Source: Carya illinoinensis (Eukaryota; Streptophyta; Magnoliopsida; Fagales; Juglandaceae). From it: DNA of 64,000 bases. The notes under the pieces were generated by a model that was not told the DNA's origin, made no database searches, and was given only the letters and a program-made list of their open reading frames with translations. Made by a program: the position numbers and the translations under genes. Every line of letters starts with the position of its first letter. The stretch's first letter is position 1. Shown here piece by piece: positions 44,831 through 55,387 of the stretch. The stretch spans positions 1,843,501-1,907,500 of the forward strand of contig NC_056757.1 in NCBI RefSeq assembly GCF_018687715.1, written 5' to 3'.

Positions 44831-45268
44831 ATGGCTCATTTTTCTAACATTTCTCTAGATCCATCCATGAGGCATTCTGCATCTCAACCTCCTGTTCTTT
44901 CTGCAGCTACCATTGGTGTCATGTTGCAGCAAGAAAATAATAATCTGACTAATAAGTCAGATTCTGATGCTATTTATGACTTGGTGAGTTTTGGGACTCG
45001 CTACTCTTCCTCTATTGTTGCTTTTTCTCAGCGGCTACAAGCTAAAAATCATGAAGTTGAAAAGCTCAAAAAATAAATTTTTGTACTTTAACGAATTGTT
45101 CAAGAGTCTCATACAAGGGAAGGAATCATTTGGCAGAAGAATAAACAGTTGAAATCTTTATTAGATTCTTCATTCTGCTTGTCGGTTCCCATGGATAAGA
45201 ATGACATGATATTGTATGAAGAGAATGAGCGTCTCAAACATGAGACTAGGAATCTCAAGTTTATGTAA
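44831..45268 (+). pseudogene. Antisense coiled-coil ORF 2 of the nested copia element
   Basis: MAHFSNISLDPSMRHSASQP is followed by TIGVMLQQENNNLTNKSDSD, FGTRYSSSIVAFSQRLQAKN and HEVEKLKK, then TAA at 45074-45076; without that stop the same frame goes on through IVQESHTREGIIWQKNKQLK to NDMILYEENERLKHETRNLK and a stop near 45268. The pattern S/T-K-x-D-S-D/E..Y-x-x-S-V/I..R-L-x-A is shared with ORF 1, so the two ORFs are diverged duplicates. Like ORF 1 it ends in coiled coil. It faces the RNase H end of pol tail to tail. Confidence 0.65.
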
Positions 45269-45315
45269 AAGTATTTAAAAATCTATCTCTATTTTTATTG
45301 ACTCTAGTCCATCTT

Positions 45316-46884
45316 TTAAGAGATATTCATAGCATGCATCATACCTATTTCTCTTCTGATCATACATAATCTATCTTCTGGTAAAGGCTTTGTGAAAATA
45401 TCTGCTAACTGATCGTGTATGTTTGTGAATTCTAGTACTATATCACCTTTCTGCGCATGATCTCGAAGAAAATGATATCTTATTTCAATATGCTTAGTTC
45501 TAGAATGTTGTATTGGGTTCTTTGAAAGATTTATAGCACTTATATTATCACATTTGATTGGAATGTGATTATACTTGAATTTAAAATCTTCAAGTTGTTG
45601 CTTCATGTAGAGAACTTGAGCACAACAACTACCCGCAGCAACATATTATGCCTCAGCAGTAGATAGTGCAACAAAATTTTATTTTTTACTAAACCAGGAA
45701 ACTAATACATGACCTAAGAAATGGCATGCTCCATTAGTGCTTTTTCGATTTATTTTACAGCCAGCATAATCTGCATCTGTGTAGCTGATTAGATCGAAAG
45801 ATGTGTACTTAGGGTACCATAACCCTAGGTTAATTGTACCACTAAGATATCTAAGAATGCGCTTAACTGCAATTAAATGTGATTCTTTTGGAGATGATTG
45901 AAAGCGTACACATAAGCACACACTAAACATAATATCTGGTCTACTGGCTGTTAAATATAATAAGCTACCAATCATACCTCGATATATCTTCGAGTCAACT
46001 GGCTTACCGGATTCATCTTTATCAAGTTTAGTTGATGGGCTCATTGGTGTTCCAATTTCTTTAGCATTTTCCGTTCCAAACTTCTTTAGTAATTCCTTAA
46101 TATATTTTGATTGATTGATGAATGTCCCACTTTTTACTTGCTTAATTTGCAATCCGAGAAAGAATGTAAGTTCTCCCATCATGCTCATCTCAAATTCTTC
46201 CTGCATAGTCTTAACAAAAACTTGACACATATTTTCATTAGTAGCACCGAATATTATATCATCAACATAAATCTGAATCAAAAGAATATTATCATTTTCA
46301 TATTTAATGAAAAGAGTTGTGTCGATTTTTCCTCTTGAAAAACCTTTTTCAATCAAGAAACCACTAAGTCTTTTGTACCAAACATGATTTAGGGAAATAT
46401 GATTTTCAAAACCTGGAGGTTGCTCAACATATACCTCTTCATTTATAAAACCATTTAAGAAAGCACTTTTAACATCCATTTGAAAAAGTTTGAAATCTTT
46501 ATAACAAGCATATGCAAGTAACATTCGAGTAGCTTCTAATCTTGCGACAGGTGCATATGTCTCATCATAATCGATTCTTTCTTCTTGATTAAAACCTTGG
46601 ACTACAAGTCGAGCCTTATTTCTAGTAATGACTCCGGACTCATCTTTCTTGTTTCTAAAAACCCATTTTGTTCTAATAATATTATGATTTTTGGGTTTAG
46701 GAACAAGTGTCCAAACATCATTTCTTTCAAATTGATTCAACTCTTCTTGCATAGCTAGAATCCAAGATTCATCAAGAAGTGCGTCATCAATATTTTTGAG
46801 TTCAATTTGAAATAGAAAAGCAGTATGATTGCAAATATTTATAAGAGATGATCGAGTACTTACACCTTTTGAAGGTTCTCCCAA
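45316..46884 (-). pseudogene. Reverse transcriptase and RNase H of the nested copia element
   Basis: Minus-strand frame from 46884: WILAMQEELNQFERNDVWTL and KARLVVQGFNQEERIDYDET open the RT; LFQMDVKSAFLNGFINEEVY and the catalytic YVDDIIFGATNE follow; then SRPDIMFSVCLCVRFQSSPK and RNase H (YTDADYAGCKINRKSTNGAC) up to a stop near 45677. After that stop the frame continues as KCDNISAINLSKNPIQHSRT and DQLADIFTKPLPEDRL to 45316. The conserved block with the YGLKQ signature, present in the other copia at about 54114, is missing between NHV and WYKRLS: an in-frame loss of about 16 residues that should inactivate the enzyme. Confidence 0.9.
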
Positions 46885-46887
46885 AAT

Positions 46888-48354
46888 TTATTCCACTGGA
46901 TGATCTTTCACAAATTTCCACTGTTTGGTTGCATCTTGTATTAAATTTTGATGATCTTTCCTGATGGCTTCATGTTGAACTTCCTCTATTATTTTCTCTT
47001 TGTTGAGATTGAGACTTTTCGTATTATTTATACTTCCTGTTTCTTCATCAATAGATTTCTTGGAGAGTGAAGAATTAGATTCATCAAATACTACATGCAT
47101 AGATTCTTGTACAGTCAAAGTCTTTTTATTGAATACTCTATAAGCTTTGCTATTAGTAGAATACCCGAAAAAGATACCTTCATCAGATTTTGCATCAAAT
47201 TTATCTAAATTATCCCTGTCATTCAAAATAAAACATTTGTATCCAAATACATGAAAGTAACCAATGTTGGGATTTTTCTCATTCCAAAGCTCATAGGGGG
47301 TTTTATCTAATTTAGACCTTAGAATAACTCTATTTATAACATAACATGCAGTACTTACCGCTTCGGCCCAAAAATAACTAGGCAACTTGTTCTCATTGAG
47401 CATTGTTCTTGCCATTTCTTGAATAGATCTATTTTTCCTCTCTACTACCCCATTTTGTTGATGAGTTCGAGCAGAAAAATTATGCACAAAACCGTTTTCA
47501 TCACAAAATGTTTCAATGTTTTTATTAACAAACTCTTTTCCCCTATCACTTCGGATACTTGAAATAGTATAGCCCTTTTCATTTTGAATTCTCTTGCATA
47601 ACTTGATAAAAACATTATGTGCCTCATCTTTATGAGCAAGAAAGATGACCCAAGTATATCTAGAGAAATCATCAACAATAACAAATGCATAATATTTTCC
47701 TCCTAGACTTGCAACTCTATTTGGTCCAAAAAGATCCATGTGTATCAGTTGCAATGGTCTAGTAGTGAAAATATGTTTCTTAGTTTTAAAAGAAGTTTTT
47801 GTTTGTTTACCAAATTGACATGCATCACAAATTTTGTCTTTAAGAAAATATGTTTTTGGTAAACCTCTCACAAGATCATTTTTTGAAAGTTTGGAAATAA
47901 GTTCCATGTTGGCATGACCTAGTCTTCTATGCCATAACCAACTAGTTTCATTTTGAGCTGAAAAACAAATTGCATCTTGTAAGGTAATTTCTTCAAAATC
48001 GATTGTATAAACATTGTTACTTCTAAAAGCAATAAAACAAATATTACAATCATGATCATTCAAAATAATGCACTTATCCATTTTGAAAGTAACTGTAAAT
48101 CCTTTATCACATAATTGACTTATGCTCAAAAGATTATATTTTAGACTTTCAACAAGTAGAACATCTTCAATTATGAGAGAAGATTCATTACCAATTTTAC
48201 CTATTCCCACGATCTTCCCTTTCGAGTTGTCTACAAATGTCACGTGTCTTTCTTCTTTAGATCTAAGATCAAAGAACTTAGTCTTGTCTCCCGTCATGTG
48301 TCTTGAACATCCACTATCTAAAAACCATTTGTTTTTGCTTGTGGAAGACTTCAT
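46888..48354 (-). pseudogene. Protease and integrase of the nested copia element
   Basis: The frame begins MKSSTSKNKWFLDSGCSRHM: WFLDSG is the aspartic protease active site. The integrase zinc finger is HRRLGHANMELISKL..CDACQFGK (H-x4-H, C-x2-C). The catalytic triad is visible as D in HMDLFGPN, D in IRSDRGKEF and E in QQNGVVERKN. The C-terminal part (VFGYKCFILNDRDNLDKFDA) is typical. A TGA/TAA at 46885-46887 separates it from RT, so the polyprotein is interrupted by one stop. Confidence 0.9.
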
Positions 48355-48412
48355 GCATACCTATAAAAACAATTAAAATGATTTTTCTTGGTACCCAAGT
48401 TCTTTGGGTCCT

Positions 48413-48949
48413 TTATTTATTAGTATTAGAAGAAACAAGATTTTTAGGTACCCATATAACCCTAATAGTCATTGTATGATTTCTTCTAATAAGACAAGTA
48501 TGATAATTATGACCATTTCTATTACAAAAATTGTAAATAGCATGTGACATATATGAAAAACTTGAATGATTATAATAATATCCTTTTTTGACAAAATTAT
48601 TTTTATAAAAAAAATTTTCAATATTAGTCTTTGATGTAGAATGATTATCAAAGAAATTTTTATAAGGTTTGTATTTTTGTTTTGGCATATATCCCAAACT
48701 TGCCTTGTCAAAAATACATCTTTGACTACCAAGAAGTTTTTCAAAATTTCTTTTTCCATTCATAAATTTTTCAACAATATTTTCTAAATCGGTTTTCTTC
48801 TTATTCAATTCAAGATTTTCATCTTTCAAAATGATACTTTCTTTTCTTAAAATTTCAATTTCGTTTGTTAAAGAAGAATTTTTCTTTTTCAAAGCAGTAT
48901 ACTTGATACCCAATTTTTCAAATTCCTCATATACCTCTTCTAAAACATT
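48413..48949 (-). pseudogene. Coiled-coil linker region between gag and protease
   Basis: Frame LGIKYTALKKKNSSLTNEIE with DENLELNKKKTDLENIVEKF is a coiled coil; then a Tyr/Asn/Phe-rich part (KGYYYNHSSFSYMSHAIYNF) and a C..H-rich end. This follows gag in SIRE-type elements and would normally be part of the same polyprotein; here it is separated by stops on both sides. Confidence 0.6.
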
Positions 48950-50047
48950 TTACAATTCTTCATATGAAAGATTTTCAATATTATCAAGATTTGTTACCTC
49001 AATGTTATCTTTAGCCATAAGACAAAAATTTGCTGATTCTCCATTGTTTGCTTCACTATCTGAACTACTTGAATCATCATCCCATGTAGCTTTCATTACT
49101 TTCTTGCCCTTGTTTCTATCTTTCTTTAGCAGAGGACAATCTGATTTGATATGACCAGGTTTATTGCATTTATAACAAATTAAAGTGTCATTTTTACTTG
49201 AATCTTTCTTGGAAAACTTTTTGAAAGATTTCCTTGGAGGAGTTCTATTTTTCTTCAAGAACCTCTGAATTCTTCTCGTTATCATCGTAACTTCTTCATC
49301 TTTATCTTCATTTTCCTCATCTTCATCACTTTCACTTTCATGAGGAACAGCTTTAAGTGTTAAGCTCTTCTTTGGCTTTCCTTCTTCTTCTCCTCTTTCC
49401 AATGTGTACTCATGGGTGATAAGTGACCCGATAAGTTCATTGACTTCGAGCTTCTTGAGATCTCTAACTTCAAGAATCGCTATCACTTTTGATTCCCAGC
49501 GTTTTGGTAGAGAGTTGAGAATTTTTCTTACTATCTCCACCTTGGAATAAATTTTGCCAAGAGCTGTCAAGGTATTTATGATGTTAGTAAAACGAGTGTG
49601 CATACTAGAAATAGATTCATCATCATTTATCTTAAACATTTCATATTCATGAGTAAGAATATAAATTTTTGATTCATTGACTTGCGAAATTCCTTCATAA
49701 GTTACTTCCAAGTTATCCCAAATTTCCTTTGCCGTAGCGCAATTCATTATTCTATTAAACTCATTTCCATTAAGAGCATTATATAATAAATTCATAGCAA
49801 TTAAATTTAAAGTATAAAGTCTATCGTCTTCACGATCAAACTCTTCTTCTTCCTTTTTGACATTTACTCCATCAACCACTTTTGTTGGAATATAAGGTCC
49901 ATTTACAATACATTTCCATATTTCTCTACCTTGAGCTTGAAGAAATATTCTCATTCTAACTTTCCAGAATGAGTAATTATCTCCACAAAAGAGTGGAGGC
50001 CGACTGCTAGATTGACCTTCACCAAATGAAGCTGAAATGTTAACCAT
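48950..50047 (-). CDS. Intact gag of the nested copia element
   Basis: 365 codons from MVNISASFGEGQSSSRPPLF. It carries the gag fold (GDNYSFWKVRMRIFLQAQGR, AKEIWDNLEVTYEGISQVNE, MHTRFTNIINTLTALGKIYS, ILNSLPKRWESKVIAI), an acidic stretch (ESDEDEENEDKDEE), a basic stretch, and a perfect CCHC zinc knuckle CYKCNKPGHIKSDC that binds RNA. It ends LSYEEL. The ATG is 250 bp after the PBS. It forms the particle that packages element RNA. It is the longest undamaged element gene in the window. Confidence 0.9.
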   Translation of the reverse strand: MVNISASFGEGQSSSRPPLFCGDNYSFWKVRMRIFLQAQGREIWKCIVNGPYIPTKVVDGVNVKKEEEEFDREDDRLYTLNLIAMNLLYNALNGNEFNRIMNCATAKEIWDNLEVTYEGISQVNESKIYILTHEYEMFKINDDESISSMHTRFTNIINTLTALGKIYSKVEIVRKILNSLPKRWESKVIAILEVRDLKKLEVNELIGSLITHEYTLERGEEEGKPKKSLTLKAVPHESESDEDEENEDKDEEVTMITRRIQRFLKKNRTPPRKSFKKFSKKDSSKNDTLICYKCNKPGHIKSDCPLLKKDRNKGKKVMKATWDDDSSSSDSEANNGESANFCLMAKDNIEVTNLDNIENLSYEEL

Positions 50048-50284
50048 AAGATCTTAACTCAAAAGATAGTTAATCTTATAATAGAGCTCTTAGCTCTGAT
50101 ACCAATTGTTACTGATCATAGACCGCACTTATGTCACCTAACAATTGTACTTACCAGACTAGCCGGCCACCGTCTCTACCGGTGCACCGTAACTCATGGT
50201 CGGAGAGTCTTGCTTCGGTGACACAATCACAAACAAGAGTTCCCATGAGTGATCTGCCTGTATGAACAGTACAGGTCAACTAGC

Positions 50285-50296
50285 TCTGATACCAAT
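50285..50296 (-). promoter_or_regulatory. Primer-binding site of the nested element
   Basis: On the minus strand TGGTATCAGAGC, complementary to the 3' end of initiator tRNA-Met, two bases after the 5' LTR. A second copy of the phrase occurs near 50092, probably from a local 200-bp duplication. Confidence 0.85.
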
Positions 50297-51639
50297 TGTT
50301 GCCCAGATGACTAACACAAGAGGGGGGTGAATTGAGTTGTATTTAAAAAAAAAAACTATAAATCAAATATATAATATAAAATATAAACAAAATATGAAAT
50401 AACAATAAATATAAAGAGTAAGGGTAAGGGTAAGAGAGAAGTAAACTCAGTATGTTAACGAGGTTCGGCCCCACTGCCTACGTCCTCGCCTCAAGCTACC
50501 CCTTGAGGATTCCCAAATTCACTATTCAACCTCCTTCAGGTGGAAATAGAAACCTATTACACCTTTGAACAACACCGCTACAAAGGATCTGTGTAGAACA
50601 TCCTCTACACTTGCAATCACCTTACACGTGGTGATTCAACTATTCCCCGTGTAGAATACTTTCTACACACACAAGGGTTATACACACCCTTTTTCTGATA
50701 CAAGAGCTGATAGTGGGTAGGTTATCAGAAAACACTCCTCAATGAGTGAAATAAGAACAATACAGCGCAAACTATATCTCTCAAAATGAACAAGGATTAA
50801 GGCTCAATGCTTAGAGAAGAGAGAATAAAAGCTTTGAATGAATGTTGTATGCTCTTGGTGTTGTGAATGTGAAGCTCTCAAATGATCTATTTATAGGCAT
50901 ATGAGACTTCATATTCAAATTTAAAAAGATTCACATGTCAAAGACAATATCATTCACTTTTTCAAAAAATTCAAATAAAAGGTTCTTCTTTTTCAATTGT
51001 CAAAGACAACATCATTCACTTTTTCAAAAAAATCAAACCTAATCTTTTACTTTTGGCATATGACAAAATGAGCACACTTTCCTTTTCAAAAAATTCAAAC
51101 ATAATCTTTTACTTTTTGTATATGACAAAATGAGCACACTTTACTTTTCAAATTTTTCAAATAAAATCATCTACCTTTTGTATAAGTCTAAAAAAGCATC
51201 AATCACTTTTGAAAATATTCAAATAAAATATGCACATGTGAAAGATGACAATCAATCATCTTTAATATTTTCAAAGTTCAACCCTTTAATCAAGGCATGC
51301 ACATGCAAAAGATGACAATCAATCATCTTTCAAAATTTTCAAATTTAATTTTCAAAAATATTCATGCACATGTGGAAAATGTATTTTAATGCTTTATGAT
51401 AAAATATTAATTTTGAGCATTAATCCTAATTTCGAATTTTGAAGAGATTTACAACATTACTCTATAATTTTAATGTGAACTTGTTCCCTTCTTGCTCATG
51501 CTTATTTCCTTAATGTGCTTGACTCCATTGTATAGACAACTTGAGTTTGAGACTTCTTTATTATTTGAATTTATTTGTTATCATCAAAATCCATGTGTAA
51601 ATATATAATTACACAAAACTTGAAATCTTAGGTTCAACA
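50297..51639 (-). repeat. 5' LTR of the nested element
   Basis: Near-identical partner of 42347-43684; one extra GGGTAA unit near 50420 and a few substitutions. Confidence 0.95.
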
Positions 51640-51644
51640 CTCTT

Positions 51645-54600
51645 CATGATTCCACTAATAATTTTGCTTTCTATGGACAGAGACACTCAAACTCTACCAA
51701 GGATTACCGAAACAACAACCAATCTCATAATCGGTCTTTCTCTTCAAAGGGTCAAGGGTTTCAGCCCTCTAACCAGTTCGTGAGGACTTCCTCTGGAAAT
51801 GGCCCTCAAAACGTGCATTTTGCACCAAACCCTAGTGGGTCTAACCCACGTGATACTCATGACCAGCTCCCTAACAAAGGACCCACTTCAAATTGTAATG
51901 AAAGCTGTCAAATTTGCGGAAACAAAGGCCATGTTGCTCTTAAATGTTGGAACCGGTTCAGTCACTCTTATCAACTTGAGGATATTCCTCACGCCCTTGC
52001 TGTGATGACTCATGAGAATTTTTCTCATGATGCTGAATGGATGGCTGACACTGGTGCATTTGCTCACATGACCGGCGACCCAGGTATACTCGAAAATTTA
52101 CGTCGCTATTTTGGTAATGATGCTGTTATTATTGGAGATGGTAGTTCTCATGCTATTACTCATATTGATGATACTTATCTTGATAATGGCACTACTAAAA
52201 TTAAATTATGTGATGTTTTATTAGTACCTGCATTGGCCAAAAATCTTTTATCTATTGGGCAACTTACCACTGATTATCCTTATAACTGCAAATTTTATGG
52301 TGTTGGTTTTGTTGTTAAGGAACAGGAGACCAACCGCGTCTTGTTGACCAGACGCCGAAAGGGTAACCTCTATGTCGTTTCTCCTCCATATGAAGATGTT
52401 TGGCACCAGTGTTTGGGATATCGTCAGGCATCTTCTTTACAAGTCTTAAAATCAAAAGGCCTTATTCAAGTTTCTAGCTCTTCTAAAAATTCTCCTTTTT
52501 GTGATAGTTGCCAATCAGGCAAATTTTGCAAACTTCATTTTTTACCATCTACCAATATTACTTATAATGCGTTTGATAAAATTTATTGTGATTTATGGGG
52601 TCTAGCTCCTGTAGTCTCTGTTGGTAAATTTCATTATTATGCATGCTTAGTTGATACTTTTTCTAAATTTATGTAGTTTATTCCTTTACCCAAAAAATCT
52701 TATTTTTTCCCTGTATTTTTATTTTTTGAGAAATATGTTAAGCGACAATTTTGCAAAAAAATTAAAATTTTTCAAATTGATGGTGGTGGTGAATTTACTA
52801 ATCGCCAATTTACATCCCATTTACAAAAACAAGGTATTATTCATCAGTATTCTTGTCCTCATACTCCTAAACAAAATGGTATGGTTGAACAATGCCACCG
52901 TACTATTCGCGAACTTGGGATGACCATGCTTTTTCATAGTAGCGTTCCAAAACACTTCTGGGTTGAAGCTTTTGCCACTGCCACTGCCACTTTTCTTATT
53001 AATCGACTCCCTTCCACCTTTATTGATTTACAATCACCCTTTTCCATCCTTCACGGCACCTATCCTGACTATAGTTCCTTACATGTGTTTGGCTCAAAAT
53101 GTTTTCCCTACACTTGGGATACGAAAAAAACTAAATTTGATCCTAAAACCTTATCTTGTGTTTTTATGGGTTACAGTGATAAGCACCAAGGTTACAAATG
53201 CTATCACCCTCCCTCTGGTCGTACATTCATCTCACGTCATATTGTGTTTGATGAGTCCACTTTTCCTTTTAAACAACCTGGTAACCTTCACCTACCCTCA
53301 CCTACTGAGCCAGTCCTCTCCACGTTTGATATGTGGATCACTCCTCCTACCCCTTTCTCCAACTCCACCATACCCGAAGTTGGTCCCGCACCTTCCTCAT
53401 CTCCTATAGTAGCAGATATTCCTCTTCCACATCTATCCACTTCCGCCCCTTCCCCTACACCTGCACCACCCACCCTTAGTGCCAGTAGACTACCTATATC
53501 TACATCTCTATCCTTTGATACTGAAGTCACTGTGCCCCTGCTACCCATTGATCCTCCCACCATTCCATCAGTGACCCCTGCTACCACCATTATCACACGG
53601 TCCAAGTCTGGCATTCGCAAGCTTAACCCCAAATATACCCACTTGCATCACCTTACTCCCATTCCGATTGCGCCTAAATCCATTCGCTCCACTCTCAAAC
53701 ATCCTGGTTGGTTACAGCCAATGCATGATGAGTTACACGCCTTACGTGTGAATAACACTTGGACTCTTGTCCCTCGTGATTCTACTATATCTATTATAGG
53801 TTGTAAATGGATTTTCAAAAGCAAACTTAAAGCTGATGGCTCCTTGGATCGGTTAAAAGCTCGTTTAGTAGCTAAAGGTTTTCATCAAAAAGATGACATA
53901 AACTACAATGAGACTTTTTCCCCTATTATCAAACCTAGTACTATTCACATTGTTCTCACAATTGCTCTCATCAACTGCTGGAGTATTCGATAATTGGATG
54001 TCAAAAATGCGTTTCTTCACGGTGATCTTCAGGAATCTATTTACATGGAACAACCTCAAAGTTTTATTCATCCAACTCATTCTTCTTATGTTTGCAAATT
54101 AAATAAAGCACTTTATGGTCTCAAACAGGCTCCCCGTGCTTGGTTTGACAAATTTAGCAGTTTTTTATTAACTTATGGCTTTCTTTGTAGCACTGCTGAT
54201 TCTTCTTTTTTTGTTTGTCATTCCTAGCGTGGTACTCTTATTTTACTCTTGTATGTTGATGATATTTTATTGACTGGCTCCTCTACTACTTATCTTCTTG
54301 AATTTATTTCCACTTTTCATAGTCAATTTGCCATGAAAGACCTTGGCCTTCTTCACTATTTCCTTGGCATTCAAATCAGTCCCACCGCTCACTACCGTAG
54401 TATTGTCGGTGCCCTACAATATCTTACCCTTACTCGTCCTGACCTCTCTTATAGTGTGAATTTTGTTTCTCAATTCATGCATTCACCTACTGAAGCAAAT
54501 TATAAAATGGTCAAGCATATTCTTCGGTATTTAAAAGGCACTATAGACCTTCGTCTTTATTTTAGTTCTTATTTTACACTTGATCTTTATGCCTTTTCTG

Positions 54601-55066
54601 ATGCAGATTGAGCAGGTTGTCCTACTACTAGACGCTCCACCACTGGCTACTGTGTCTTTCGTGGAAGCAATTGTATCTCCTGGTCTGCACAAAAACAACA
54701 CACAGTCTCTCGATCAAGCTTTGAAGCTGAGTACCGTGCAATGGCCCATACAACTGCCGAACTAACTTGGATATCGTTCTTATTACGTGATCTAGGCATT
54801 CACCTCACCTCCACTTCGTTGTTACTCTGTGATAATATTAGTGCTCTCTACATGACTGTTAATCCTGTCTTTCACGTTCGAAGTAAGCATATTGAAATTG
54901 ATTATCACTAGGTTCATGAACGTGTTGCTCTTGGACTTCTTTACACTCGGCATGTCTCGACATCTCATCAACTTGCCAATATGTTTACCAAGCCACTTGG
55001 CCGACCTGCTCTTATTGATCTTCGGACCAAACTTGGCCCCGTCCCTCAGGACAGTTTGCGGGGGCA
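51645..55066 (+). pseudogene. Rest of the split plus-strand copia element: gag end, PR, IN, RT, RNase H
   Basis: After the nested insertion the gag resumes with the knuckle CQICGNKGHVALKC. Protease: WMADTGAFAHMTGDPG. Integrase: VWHQCLGYRQASSL (zinc-binding His changed to Tyr), CDSCQSGK, then D in IYCDLWG, a stop at 52674-52676, D in QIDGGGEF and E in PKQNGMVEQCHR. RT: NNTWTLVP, KARLVAKGFHQKDDINYNET, stop at 53991-53993, LDVKNAFLHGDLQESIY, NKALYGLKQAPRAWF, a stop at 54225-54227, and YVDDILLTGSS. At 54389 an in-frame deletion of 141 bp removes the RT thumb sequence that is still present at 40073-40213. RNase H has two further stops. Several independent stops mark an old, dead copy. Confidence 0.9.
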
Positions 55067-55387
55067 TATTAACACCACAGACAAGGCAGAAGAAAACTTA
55101 CCTTATGAAGAACCAAACGGCTACCTCCCATACAAAGAACCAACGACTACAAGCAAGATTACATTCACAAATTATAGAATAGCCAGCCCATCTTCCAGAT
55201 CATGCAACGGCTAATATCTTTATTGTAATATAATTACTTTCCATTACTGTATGTATCCTAGGCCTCCAATCAGTACAAACTCTCATGTATTGATACAATG
55301 TACAAAGTGTATAAATAAAATAAGACTCTCAAAGACTCTCACGGTTGAAGAGGATTTACAAAAACAACCTTGTTGTAATTGTTTTCA
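55067..55387 (+). repeat. 3' LTR of the plus-strand copia element
   Basis: Partner of 41377-41685, after the polypurine tract TTTGCGGGGGCA. It carries a local duplication (GACTCTCAAAGACTCTCACGG). The right flank TACTTTAGATCTATTTTATTC is backbone repeat, so the insertion was into that repeat; the matching left flank is not found next to either upstream LTR. Confidence 0.9.

Larger units (their letters stand above)
42347..51639 (-). mobile_element. Complete nested Ty1-copia element (9.3 kb, SIRE/Maximus-like)
   Basis: Two LTRs of 1338 and 1343 bp (42347-43684, 50297-51639) start TGTTGCCCAG and end AGGTTCAACA. The host pentamer CTCTT is duplicated on both sides (42342-42346 and 51640-51644). 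On the minus strand the order is LTR, PBS, gag, coiled-coil ORF, PR-IN, RT-RNase H, antisense ORFs, polypurine tract (plus-strand ATCTCCCCCTTTTT, 43685-43698), LTR. LTR length and the extended 3' region resemble the SIRE/Maximus lineage. The LTRs differ at only a few positions per 100, so the insertion is far younger than the host element it splits. Confidence 0.95.

Noticed and set aside
48122..48376. Plus-strand 84-codon ORF opposite the protease of the nested element
   Set aside because: Antisense shadow without a promoter-like sequence or coiled coil, unlike the two antisense ORFs at 44135 and 44831.
53288..53632. Minus-strand 114-codon ORF
   Set aside because: Shadow of the Pro/Ser/Thr-rich linker between integrase and RT of the plus-strand copia element.
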